Made by a program: the position numbers and the translations under genes
Shown: one piece after another, positions 1 to 8,170 of the stretch
How the letters are laid out: each line of letters starts with the position of its first letter
Position numbering within the stretch: position 1 is the first letter of the stretch
Notes under the pieces: generated by a model
Told to the model about the DNA's origin: nothing
Database searches by the model: none
The model's input: the letters and a program-made list of their open reading frames with translations, nothing else
Source of the DNA: JBHIFB01 sp046760905
GTDB taxonomy: Bacteria; Gemmatimonadota; CAZMKB01
Length of the DNA stretch: 27,346 nt
Direction of reading: 5' to 3'
Assembly: GCA_046760905.1 (NCBI GenBank)
Contig: JBHIFB010000030.1
Location: 1-27,346, forward strand

Positions 1-1243
1 ATAGATGCCGACTCGTCCCTTAACAGTATATAAGCCCTCTTCAACAAAATCTGGTATTAGTACCTCCACAGTCCTACCCCATACTCCCGGTGGGATCAAA
101 ATACCTAGATCTCTCAATGCAACTCCGCTCAAGGGGCCGCTGAAATCTATCCATCCATCGATTGTGTGTGGATAGGGAGTTGGATTTTCCAACGATACCT
201 CCCAGGAAACGACAGATCCTGCAAAAGCAGACTCTGGATATCCCTCGAAGATAAGTAAGCCGTTGAACCTTTGGGGGAATTCAAAGGCTCCCATGTCTAT
301 CCTGTCCCCTCCTCCTTCAGGGACATCCGATTTCCCTCCTTGAGCATACAGTCATCTATCCAAACGGTATCCTCTTTTTCCTCGATGTTGAAACCGAAAA
401 AATAATTACTATCCGGTTGATTATAGGTATAGAAAGTGGAAGTATAATCAGTCCATCCCTTTCCTACAGCAATCTTATCGTGGTCAATCAGTATGACAGT
501 GTCGGCACTGAAGTGAACGATCCCAAAATGCATCTCCCTTTTCTCGCTGCTTTTCATATCGAAGCTGAAAGTATAGAAACTGCTACCGCTCAGGATTACC
601 CCTGATTGATAAAACCTTGCCGGTGAGGTGTGGTCAAGCAGAAGTGATGCTTGCTGTTTCACCGGTTTGAGTCCCCTCTCAGTAGCTCCGCTCTTAAAAA
701 CTTATGCCCGTATCTGGGCCAAGCCCCCTCTGCCAGGTATACGTTGGCCTTATCTGGCTCATCGCTCCATGTGGTATCACCTCCTGATACGTTGCTGGTC
801 CAGGCTCATATGTAAATCGTAGCGTTCTATGGAAAATGATCGGGCGATTTATAGGATGTGTCCGGTGCGTAATCTGCTATGAGCATTGTGTTACCCACGT
901 TAACACCGTCTGGATAACCCGAGGTGAGCCATGTGAGCTTCACACACGCATTCTACGTGCTGTCTGCTGTTCCTATTGAGACTGTGATTGTATCTTTCAC
1001 TGGGTGGTCCATCTGTTTAACGAATGCACCCGTTACATTTGGAGGGCCCGGCGTTGCCGTGGGAGGGGCAAATGCGTAGAGGATGTCACAGACAAGCTTA
1101 ACAGGGTCTACCTTTTCTGTAAGATCTCCCCCTATGTTATTATTGCATACCACAGTTAACGACACAAGTACGAGAAGGAACCATAGTTTTGTAATCGATC
1201 GACACTTTGATAGATTACATTCCCCAGAATGATGAGGTAAATT
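1..1243 (-). pseudogene. decayed secreted/lipoprotein-like gene, runs off left edge
   Basis: Reading leftwards on the minus strand, a coherent secreted protein can be followed through three frames. The first part opens with a hydrophobic stretch ending in a lipobox-like LTVVC (near 1165-1130) and a Pro/Thr linker. It is interrupted by in-frame stops at 953-955 (TAG), 827-829 (TAG), 806-808 (TGA) and 659-661 (TGA). From about 662 the reading moves to a second frame, a beta-rich segment resembling carbohydrate-binding jelly rolls, ending in TAG at 297-299. From about 300 a third frame continues with DRIDMGAFEFPQRF, a motif common near the end of secreted beta-helix proteins, and stays open to position 1. 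No ATG, GTG or TTG precedes the signal-like stretch in its frame. Four stops and at least two frameshifts argue for decay rather than sequencing error. The original function is not recognised. Confidence 0.6.
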
Positions 1244-1615
1244 TCAAAATCAGTCCTCCTTAATTAAAATATTTATATTTCATGTGGTGTCAACCGCAGT
1301 TTGGTGTTTTCCCCCTCCTTGCGGAAGGGGAAGCATGTATTCCATGATTGCCCTCTCTCCGTGCGAAGCCGTTCTCAGAGTTCCCGCAACCTGATAAACC
1401 TGAAGACCGCCTCGAAAACCATCCTGATTTAGGGAAATGTTGGGAGAAGAGGACCAATTTCACGCGGCACTGTCAGCAAACGGTCCCGCCCTGACATCGA
1501 TGCCTTTTCCTTTCAGGCGAGCGAGGATTTTATGGATGGGCTCCTTCCGGCAACGAACTGGTAGCTCACGATGGCTACAAACGAGATGATGAGGGCTACG
1601 GCACTCCACACTGAG
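1244..1615. other. intergenic stretch without a convincing gene
   Basis: No good gene is seen here. On the minus strand, the frame of the M24 peptidase stays open past its stop down to a TGA at 1460-1462. It reads as a fragment with HKILARLKGKGIDVRAGPF, faintly like a glyoxalase/VOC-domain piece. In another frame a GTG-started 30-odd residue peptide with one hydrophobic segment can be read. Neither has a good ribosome binding site. I treat the stretch as non-coding or as gene debris. Confidence 0.4.
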
Positions 1616-2797
1616 TCAGGGAATCAATATGAGTCCCTGTTGCTTCTCCCCCGCGACGACGACTTCGTTGTCATCCTTTATGAACACGTTCACCTCGCTC
1701 CGAACACCCATCTCCCCTTCCAGGTAAATCCCCGGTTCGATCGAGAAGCATATACCGGGCACAAGCCTCCGCTCGTCCTTCGTCTCGAGGTTGTCGATGT
1801 TCACGCCGTTTCCATGAACCGCCTCGCCAATGGAATGGCCGGTGCGATGCACGAAATAATCCCCGTATCCCGCCTCCGCGACCACAGCCCTGCATGCATC
1901 GTCCACCTCCCAGCCATAGGTGGGCACATCTTCCGCAAACCTTTCGGTGACGAAATCGACAGCTGCATCGCGCGCCAAAGTCACGACGTCGAACATCTCA
2001 ACGTACTTCTCAGGCGGCTTTTTGCCGATGTATCCACACCAGGTGATGTCATAGAATATAGAACCCGGTTCAACGAGTTTTGCCCAGAGGTCGATCAGAA
2101 GCATGTCACCATTCTTGATGACATATGAGCCGTCCGGCGCCGGCTCGAAGTGAGGGTCCGCAGCGTGCTCGTTAATTGCAACTATGGGGAATTCCCCATC
2201 ACAGGTCAGACCTTCCTCATCGAATCTCCTCACGATGTATCGCTGCACTTCATACTCTGTGATCTTTTTTCCCTCGGAAATCGCCTTCCCGATCTCCATA
2301 AACGCCTCATCCTTTATCATCTGAACCTTCTCGCCGGCCTTTAGATGGCTCTCATAGCCTTTTTGATCTATGATCGCCTCGAATGTCTGCACCAGGTCGG
2401 CGGATGAGACCACCTCGTGCCCGTAGGATCTAACCAGCTCGATTGTGCCTCCATCAACAACAGATACGTATGGTATGTTGTTCAGAGGGGAATACTGCAT
2501 AGCGATTCTGCCCGGTTCTCCCAGGATTTCCCTTAGTTTCGTGTGAAGCTCCTTCCAGGCAAAGTAGACCGTCTTCTCGCCGGGCAGTGGATCGAGCCTC
2601 CCCTTCTCAACGCTGTGTGCCAGCTTGCGGGGATTACCTTCCCTAGGTATGAAATAGAACCACCTCCTCGTCGTCATCTTATCCGGATCGAGGCCGAGGA
2701 TGCTGTAAGCCATCTTATCCCTGTTCTGGAAATCGTAGAAAAGCCATCCATCGAATCCTGCCGCATCCAGAGCTCTTTGAATCCTTTCAAGGTCCAT
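1616..2797 (-). CDS. M24 family metallopeptidase (Xaa-Pro aminopeptidase/creatinase-like)
   Basis: This 393-residue protein has the creatinase-type N-terminal domain (about 1-150) and a pita-bread M24 catalytic domain (about 155-385). The five usual dinuclear metal ligands are visible: D236 (in LLIDLWAK), D250 (in YDITWCG), H321 (in HRTGHSIG), E354 (in SIEPGIY) and E368 (in VRSEVNVF). Enzymes of this family hydrolyse the bond before proline in peptides, or related C-N bonds. The intact ligand set supports an active cytoplasmic enzyme, and no signal peptide is present. The ATG is preceded by GAGGAGG with a 6-nt gap; that site overlaps the TGA of the thiDN gene 10 nt upstream, so the two are co-transcribed and probably translationally coupled. 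Family assignment is firm; the exact substrate (peptide, dipeptide or creatine-like) is open. Confidence 0.9.
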   Translation of the reverse strand: MDLERIQRALDAAGFDGWLFYDFQNRDKMAYSILGLDPDKMTTRRWFYFIPREGNPRKLAHSVEKGRLDPLPGEKTVYFAWKELHTKLREILGEPGRIAMQYSPLNNIPYVSVVDGGTIELVRSYGHEVVSSADLVQTFEAIIDQKGYESHLKAGEKVQMIKDEAFMEIGKAISEGKKITEYEVQRYIVRRFDEEGLTCDGEFPIVAINEHAADPHFEPAPDGSYVIKNGDMLLIDLWAKLVEPGSIFYDITWCGYIGKKPPEKYVEMFDVVTLARDAAVDFVTERFAEDVPTYGWEVDDACRAVVAEAGYGDYFVHRTGHSIGEAVHGNGVNIDNLETKDERRLVPGICFSIEPGIYLEGEMGVRSEVNVFIKDDNEVVVAGEKQQGLILIP

Positions 2798-2807
2798 CGA
2801 TACCTCC

Positions 2808-4160
2808 TCACCCGGCTATGTTTTTCCTGCACGCGGTCCATGCTCCGATCACTTTTTTCGCAACATCGTTCGGATCTTTCCCGAGTACCCTCACCATGGC
2901 TTCCTTCCCGACGGCTCCCTTATCGTATATCACATCCGGAACCTTTCCGAGTTTCTTGATCACGTGAGAGGTACCCCACTCGAGGGATGCACCTTCCGCC
3001 TCCCTCACCTTCTTAGGCTCCTTTTTGCGGTCCAACTCAGCCACTGCGAGCCCCTTGCTTCTCAAGGCGCTTATGAATTCCGGGAAGTAACCGAGGTTGA
3101 TCCCGCTTTTAATCGATGGTTTATGCCTCATCGCAGCCAGTAATACGCTTGCCATGTGGCGTGAGCCGCCCAGTGAGGGCGGTGAGACATTGAATATGTC
3201 ATCGCCTCTGGGGTGAATCCTTCCGGGAAAACCGATTACATCTTCGGGGCTGAGAGCCCGGCTCAGGGCTGCAACGAAGTTCGAGCGGACTTCCGGGATG
3301 AGGGGTCCGATCCTCGCCCTTTTCAACCTGTTCAGAGCATCGATGAGCTTTCTCTGTAACTGAGATGCTTCCTCTGCCATGGCAATCGGGAACAGATGGT
3401 TAGCAGGGCCGGTCCCGTGACCGATGTCCAGGCCGTAAACGATCGCCCTGAGTACGAACTCCTTCGCTTTCTCTACCGCCAAACCGAGCTCCATACCTAG
3501 AGCGAGGCATGATGCAATGGCTGCGGCAAAGGTGCAACCGGTGCCATGAGTGTGCCTTGCGGGAAATCGATCATGTTCGTATCTGTGGAAGTTCTTCCCA
3601 TCGAAGAGAACGTCTATCGATTTGCCTTTGAGGTGGCCGCCTTTTATTACCACGTTTTTCGCTCCCATCTTCCACAGTATCCTTGCAGCCTTCCTCATCC
3701 CATCTTCATCACGAATCTCTATTTCAGTGATAAGCTGTGCCTCAGGTATATTGGGTGTGAGCACATAAGCACTCGGCACCAGCTTCGTCTTGAGAGCATC
3801 CCTTGCCTCCGGCTTGAGGAGGAAGTGCCTGCTTTTAGAAATCATCACCGGGTCAACAACGCATTTCCGCAGCTCTCTTTCTCTCAACCTCTCCGCGACC
3901 ATCTCGACGATTGAAGTGTCCGAGAGCATGCCTGTCTTCACAGCATCGATTCCGATATCCCGGAGAACAGAATCCAGCTGAAGCTCGACGAACTCGACGG
4001 GCAGGTCGTATATACCGTATACGCCCTGGGTGTTCTGAGCGGTCACCGAGGTGACGACAGTCATCCCATAGACCCCGAATGCAGAAAATGTCTTGAGGTC
4101 AGCCTGTATACCTGCTCCGCCGCCGGAGTCAGAGCCAGCAATGGTTAAAGCCTTCTTCAT
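2808..4160 (-). CDS. thiDN: bifunctional hydroxymethylpyrimidine (phosphate) kinase / ThiN-type thiamine-phosphate synthase
   Basis: This is a two-domain thiamine biosynthesis enzyme of 450 residues. Residues about 1-260 are ThiD, a ribokinase-fold kinase that phosphorylates HMP and HMP-P. The opening AGSDSGGGAGIQADLKTF, the DPVM segment and the HGTGCTFAAAIAS anion-hole motif are all intact. Residues about 275-445 match the ThiN family, which joins HMP-PP and thiazole phosphate in organisms lacking ThiE; landmarks are LIPEVRSNF, FPGRIHPRG, GGSRHMA, LEWGTSHVI and VIYDKGAVGKEAM. ThiD-ThiN fusions are known from archaea and some bacteria. I chose the ATG at 4160 because GGAGGAAC lies 7-8 nt upstream; an in-frame ATG at 4178 has no ribosome binding site. 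The M24 peptidase gene follows in the same transcript with no obvious metabolic link. No TPP riboswitch was recognised upstream. Confidence 0.92.
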   Translation of the reverse strand: MKKALTIAGSDSGGGAGIQADLKTFSAFGVYGMTVVTSVTAQNTQGVYGIYDLPVEFVELQLDSVLRDIGIDAVKTGMLSDTSIVEMVAERLRERELRKCVVDPVMISKSRHFLLKPEARDALKTKLVPSAYVLTPNIPEAQLITEIEIRDEDGMRKAARILWKMGAKNVVIKGGHLKGKSIDVLFDGKNFHRYEHDRFPARHTHGTGCTFAAAIASCLALGMELGLAVEKAKEFVLRAIVYGLDIGHGTGPANHLFPIAMAEEASQLQRKLIDALNRLKRARIGPLIPEVRSNFVAALSRALSPEDVIGFPGRIHPRGDDIFNVSPPSLGGSRHMASVLLAAMRHKPSIKSGINLGYFPEFISALRSKGLAVAELDRKKEPKKVREAEGASLEWGTSHVIKKLGKVPDVIYDKGAVGKEAMVRVLGKDPNDVAKKVIGAWTACRKNIAG

Positions 4161-4222
4161 AAAAAGTTCCTCCCACATCCGGATTCATCTTTAATGAAAT
4201 TTACGAGTACTTGCTCATGCTA

Positions 4223-4250
4223 AATATATGCATTTCATTCCCAGGGACAA
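4223..4250 (-). promoter_or_regulatory. candidate sigma-70 promoter for thiDN-M24
   Basis: On the minus strand a TTGTCC box (4245-4250) is followed after 16 nt by TATATT (4223-4228). This would start a leader of about 55 nt before the thiDN ATG. The rest of the 264-nt gap between thiDN and the DUF362 gene shows no gene, clear terminator or riboswitch. Confidence 0.4.
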
Positions 4251-4424
4251 TATGGAAGACATCTTTGGCGGCGAGCTGACATTGCTCTTTATCCGGTGGG
4301 GGTATTTTATATTTCACGGGCTCAGAGGAATGAAGACTAACGGAATCGCAAGGCAGGCTGTAACGAATTCGAAGTCATCAACAAGCGGTCAGGCTCTTCA
4401 CCCTCGCTTATGCAACGAGCATCC

Positions 4425-5318
4425 TCATATTAACATGCCATCTTCCCATCCAAGCCTGATCAGGTCTATTTTCTCCGGATCCGCCGTTCCCAGGTGATGG
4501 CTAGTGTCGGCCAGGAAGATGTGCTTCGGGGGCGGACTCAGAGGTCGTTCCTCGCCGAAATGCTCCCGGCGCTTCGCAAGGATTATGCGAACGCCGGTGG
4601 AATCGACTGCAACGGGGTCTATCCCGACCAGCATACCCTTGTAAGCCCATGTGTATTTGGGATTGTAGTGGTGAGGACCTATGCCATGAAAGAGAGGTGT
4701 GAAAAGCACCAGTATATTGAGCCTGGTTTTTCCTCGGACCAGCGGCAGTTTCCATATCGAGGCCAGGTTTGCACAGGAGTCCCAGTGGTAGTCGCTGGGC
4801 TCTTCGACGAACATGATATAGTTTTTGATCAGACTCCCGACTCCCGCCCAATGGTGGGTCCTCATGGGTCTAACATTGATGAGTGCCGTTGCGTTGCGAA
4901 ACAGGGAGTCCCGGAGCAGATCACGATCTCGGATCCCGATGTTCTTTTCAAAAACGCCGACGTCCATGACCCTCCTTTTGATCGCTTGTTCCAAGGCCTT
5001 TGGAGTAGGAAGAAAACGCCACACATTCGATTTAATACCGACGATGTCATCCGGTCCCAGAAGCCGCTTCCAGGCCTGCAACGGCTCTTCCTCATCCAGA
5101 AGCGTTGTGACAGCCTCATCCAGCATCTTTTGCACGATTTCCTGACGGGGGCGGTTGTAAGTGTCCAGGAGATCCTTGTTTCGAATCAGCACGACGCGGG
5201 ACTTCCTTTCCAATTGAGTGAAAAGCCCATCGGGGGTATTAAAAAACAGAGCACCGGCTAAAGCAGCCGATGCGCCGTCTTTCAGAAAATCCCTTCTCGT
5301 GATGACCCTTTGTTTCAT
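4425..5318 (-). CDS. Tat-exported DUF362 family protein
   Basis: This 297-residue protein begins with a twin-arginine signal: TRRDFLK followed by a hydrophobic run GASAALAGALFF. It should therefore be exported folded. The body resembles DUF362 proteins, with GIKSNVWRF, a central NVRPMRTHHWAGVGSLIKN segment and a GIDPVAVDSTG motif. DUF362 proteins often sit beside ferredoxin or radical chemistry, but no Cys-rich Fe-S motif is seen here, so no cofactor can be named. The ATG at 5318 has AGGAGAG about 6 nt upstream; the TTG two codons earlier would abut that site, so the shorter start is preferred. The gene lies 43 nt downstream of the DUF6599 gene on the same strand, most likely one operon. The biochemical role is unknown. 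Confidence 0.8.
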   Translation of the reverse strand: MKQRVITRRDFLKDGASAALAGALFFNTPDGLFTQLERKSRVVLIRNKDLLDTYNRPRQEIVQKMLDEAVTTLLDEEEPLQAWKRLLGPDDIVGIKSNVWRFLPTPKALEQAIKRRVMDVGVFEKNIGIRDRDLLRDSLFRNATALINVRPMRTHHWAGVGSLIKNYIMFVEEPSDYHWDSCANLASIWKLPLVRGKTRLNILVLFTPLFHGIGPHHYNPKYTWAYKGMLVGIDPVAVDSTGVRIILAKRREHFGEERPLSPPPKHIFLADTSHHLGTADPEKIDLIRLGWEDGMLI

Positions 5319-5361
5319 GACCAACTCTCCTGATTATTCAGATTCGCTTTATTAAGAGAAA

Positions 5362-6267
5362 TCACCTATTTCCGTGCTCTGCGAGAACTTCTTCGATGAG
5401 ATGTAAGGCCGTGTCTTCCCCGGCGGCGTTGAAAACGATGATAAGAAGCTTCCCTTTAAGTCGACACCCGGTCCAGGTGCCATCCTCAATCCGAGCCACA
5501 GGTTTTCCGGCAAGCTGGGGCAGATAGTGTTGGACGAAACTGCTGTAACCCAGCCTTGCCTCATCATCATTCTGGTATTCCACAAGTAGCAGAACTGAGC
5601 GTTTCCCCAGCTCTCCATATTTCGCCAGTACGGCATCCGTTTTCTCATTTATGTTGAGTATGTTCTCGGCCGCAACAAAGTAGTGCGAATTCAGCCAGAT
5701 ATGATGACGGAAATAGCGTATGCTTTCCGGTACGAGCAGCCGCTGCGGGAGAAGCGACAGTATGTCAGGCAACGGTCCCTCGCCCGGGATTGCTGCCTCG
5801 ATCCCTTTCGCGAGGGCGAAAACAGCCTTCTTCGATTCATCCGTTTCAGGGCTGGCGAGTATTGAGACGAAGTAATTATTCTTCCAGAAAAGCAGTAAGC
5901 CTCCGGTGTATTGGGATCCCTGGCCAAAAGTCTCATCCACGGTTTCCCTCGAAAGGGAGAAAACGCCGAAGGCATCCTTCGAGCTTCCCATGTCAAAAAG
6001 ATCCACCACGATATCCGGCTGGCCGGGTAGTGAATACGTCCTGTTTATAAGGGTTTTGAATTCGAACGACAGATACAGTTCCGCTCCGCCGTCGATATAA
6101 TCATACAGATTCCCGCGGTCGTAGGTCTGGTCCTTGACATGCACTTTCCAGCCATCGATGGAATCAGGCAAGGCGACTGTGTGATCTGTCTCGTTCTCTA
6201 TCATATTGACAGCCCCGGGGTTTGGCGAGAGCAGATATAACAATCCAAGCAGAACCATTACCCGCAT
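5362..6267 (-). CDS. exported DUF6599 family protein
   Basis: This 301-residue protein starts with a Sec-type signal (MRVMVLLGLLYLLSPNPGAV). It contains the hallmark YDRGNLYDYIDGGAELYLSF of the DUF6599 family at about residues 48-68, followed by a repeat-like alpha/beta pattern with FDMGSSKDAFGVFS and a second half containing YFVAAENILNINEKTDA. No catalytic motif is evident. DUF6599 genes commonly neighbour DUF362 genes, as here, suggesting a joint periplasmic or cell-surface function, but none is established that I can name. The ribosome binding site before the ATG is weak; the next in-frame ATG three codons later is no better. The gene diverges from the transporter operon and probably leads the DUF6599-DUF362 transcript. 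Confidence 0.8.
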   Translation of the reverse strand: MRVMVLLGLLYLLSPNPGAVNMIENETDHTVALPDSIDGWKVHVKDQTYDRGNLYDYIDGGAELYLSFEFKTLINRTYSLPGQPDIVVDLFDMGSSKDAFGVFSLSRETVDETFGQGSQYTGGLLLFWKNNYFVSILASPETDESKKAVFALAKGIEAAIPGEGPLPDILSLLPQRLLVPESIRYFRHHIWLNSHYFVAAENILNINEKTDAVLAKYGELGKRSVLLLVEYQNDDEARLGYSSFVQHYLPQLAGKPVARIEDGTWTGCRLKGKLLIIVFNAAGEDTALHLIEEVLAEHGNR

Positions 6268-6363
6268 GTTGCATTCCGGTTAATCAGAGATTTCATTTCT
6301 ACTCTCCACCTTCGTACTTAAAAGAAACTTTCACTTTCGCCCTGTATGCTTCGATTCAATATA

Positions 6364-6392
6364 GTATTATCCGAAAATCTTGAAGAAAGCAA
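6364..6392 (-). promoter_or_regulatory. possible promoter for the DUF6599-DUF362 operon
   Basis: On the minus strand TTGCTT (6387-6392) is followed after 17 nt by TAATAC (6364-6369). The -10 match is only fair. This is one side of the 300-nt divergent region 6268-6568, which holds no gene. Confidence 0.3.
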
Positions 6393-6422
6393 GGTTAAAA
6401 GAGCCGCTTCCTGTTTTTTATC

Positions 6423-6452
6423 TTGACACGTTCCCTGGCATGCAGTTATACA
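6423..6452 (+). promoter_or_regulatory. sigma-70-type promoter for the transporter operon
   Basis: A perfect -35 box TTGACA (6423-6428) is followed after 18 nt by TATACA (6447-6452). It points at the first symporter gene and would leave a leader of roughly 110 nt. No terminator or aptamer was recognised in that leader. Confidence 0.55.
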
Positions 6453-6568
6453 TACTCTGGGAGTGTATTACACAGGACATGTAATTATACTTCCGAACCG
6501 GCCCACATAGAAGCGCCCGGGACGGCGTAAGTCACACTAAAGGACAGGCTGACTTGGAGTCTGAAAGG

Positions 6569-8116
6569 ATGCAGACAAGGGAGAGGTGGGGCACGAAGCT
6601 CGGGCTCATCCTGGCCATGGCGGGGAATGCCATAGGGCTTGGCAATTTCCTCCGCTTCCCTGTCCAGGCGACCCAGAACGGCGGAGGGGCCTTCATGATA
6701 CCCTATTTCACCGCCTTTCTTCTCCTCGGCATCCCCCTTATGTGGATGGAATGGGCGATGGGAAGGTACGGAGGTTTGAGGGGCGTGGGATCCACTCCTG
6801 GCATCTTCAGGTCGGTATGGTCGAAAGCTGCCGCCTCCTACCTCGGCATACTCGGTGTGCTGCTTCCTCTCATCATCGTCATATATTATACCTATATAGA
6901 ATCATGGACCCTCGCATTCTCCTTTTTCTCCATAACAGGAAAGTACTTCGGTGCGAGCACGAGAGAAGCGATGGGGAATTTTCTAACGAGTTTCCAGGGT
7001 GTGGACGAAAGCAGCTATTTCAAAAGCATACTCCCCGCCTATACATTCTTCCTCATCACACTAACCATAAACATCATCGTCCTCTGGAAGGGCATATCGC
7101 GTGGTATCGAGAAACTTGCAAGGATTGCCATGCCGATACTCTTCCTCTTTGCGATCATATTAGTGGTGAGGGTTCTCACGCTCGGCTCGCCCGTCCCCGA
7201 GCACCCTGAGTGGTCCATCGGCGGTGGTCTTGCTTTCATCTGGAATCCTAACCTCGCCATGCTCTCGGACGGATCCATATGGCTTGCGGCAGCGGGTCAG
7301 ATGTTCTTCACCCTGAGCGTTGGAACCGGTTCTATCCTGGTCTATGCGAGCTACCTAAGGAAGACCGACGACATCGCCCTGACCGGTATCACGACTGCGG
7401 TCACAAATGAGTTTTCCGAAGTCATCCTGGGTGGAACCATCGCAATTCCGGCGGCGTTTGCTTTCTTCGGTGCGACTGAAACGCTGGCAATCGCGAGGGG
7501 AGGGGCTTTCGACCTTGGATTTCAATCACTTCCCGTCATCTTCCAGAAGATACCCGTCGGAAACATCTTCGGATGCCTGTGGTTTCTTCTGCTCTTTTTC
7601 GCAGGCGTCACCTCATCGGTTGCCCAGTCCCAGCCTTCCGTGGCGTTCCTGCATGATGAACTGGGTCTTTCCAGGCACAGGGCAGTTATGGTACTCGGCC
7701 TGCTCATATTTCTGTGCGCTCAGCCGGTCATATTCTTCCTGGGTCACGGGTTCCTTGATGAGATGGACTACTGGGCGGGGACCTTTGGTCTCGTCCTGCT
7801 CGCGGCGGTGGAGATGATACTCTTCGCATGGGTTTTCAGAATGGAGAGAGCCTGGGACGAGATCCATCGTGGAGCCGGTATCAGGATCCCGAGGGTCTTC
7901 TATTACATCATGAAGTATGTGACACCCCTCTACCTGATTGTTCTCCTGATCGCCTGGTTTTACCAGAGCGGTATAGATGTGCTGCTTATGAGAAACGTGC
8001 CGCCGGGGGATGAGGCCTACCGGTGGGGAGCGAGGATTCTTATCGCCGGACTCGCGATCATTATTGCACTATTGGTGAGGCTCTCCTTGCGGATGAAAAA
8101 ATATGGGATCCGATAA
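6569..8116 (+). CDS. LeuT-type sodium:amino-acid symporter (NSS/SNF family), copy 1
   Basis: This 515-residue, 12-helix transporter closely resembles LeuT (about the same length) throughout. The unwound helix 1 motif GNAIGLGNFLRFP keeps the LeuT equivalents of N21, A22, N27 and gate R30. Helix 3 keeps YY (Y107/Y108), helix 7 TNEFSEVILGG keeps N286 and E290 (E290 fits chloride independence), and DEMDYWAG keeps gate D404. Helix 6 reads FFTLSVGTG: LeuT F259 is Thr here. Helix 8 reads AGVTSSVAQSQP: LeuT I359 is Gln. These pocket changes suggest a substrate larger than leucine, possibly aromatic. I prefer the ATG at 6569 (GGAG 9 nt upstream); a TTG at 6554 is the longer alternative. The gene heads a five-gene operon. 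Confidence 0.93.
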   Translation: MQTRERWGTKLGLILAMAGNAIGLGNFLRFPVQATQNGGGAFMIPYFTAFLLLGIPLMWMEWAMGRYGGLRGVGSTPGIFRSVWSKAAASYLGILGVLLPLIIVIYYTYIESWTLAFSFFSITGKYFGASTREAMGNFLTSFQGVDESSYFKSILPAYTFFLITLTINIIVLWKGISRGIEKLARIAMPILFLFAIILVVRVLTLGSPVPEHPEWSIGGGLAFIWNPNLAMLSDGSIWLAAAGQMFFTLSVGTGSILVYASYLRKTDDIALTGITTAVTNEFSEVILGGTIAIPAAFAFFGATETLAIARGGAFDLGFQSLPVIFQKIPVGNIFGCLWFLLLFFAGVTSSVAQSQPSVAFLHDELGLSRHRAVMVLGLLIFLCAQPVIFFLGHGFLDEMDYWAGTFGLVLLAAVEMILFAWVFRMERAWDEIHRGAGIRIPRVFYYIMKYVTPLYLIVLLIAWFYQSGIDVLLMRNVPPGDEAYRWGARILIAGLAIIIALLVRLSLRMKKYGIR

Positions 8117-8170
8117 AGGTTCTCTTGAGAGAGATCGCAAGATACCTAAATTAATAATCAGGGAGGTTAA

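Noticed and set aside
806..955. Stop-codon recoding (readthrough of TAG/TGA) in the left-end gene
   Set aside because: Both TAG and TGA occur along with frameshifts, and intact genes in the window use these codons as normal stops, so decay is simpler.
1571..2128. 185-residue open frame on the plus strand
   Set aside because: Antisense to the catalytic domain of the M24 peptidase, whose metal ligands are intact.
4161..4424. TPP riboswitch expected before a thiamine gene
   Set aside because: Neither the CUGAGA nor the conserved second-arm signature is present on the minus strand upstream of thiDN.
4494..5261. 255-residue open frame on the plus strand
   Set aside because: It lies entirely antisense to the DUF362 gene, which has a Tat signal, family motifs and a good ribosome binding site; the plus-strand frame shows no domain or start signal.
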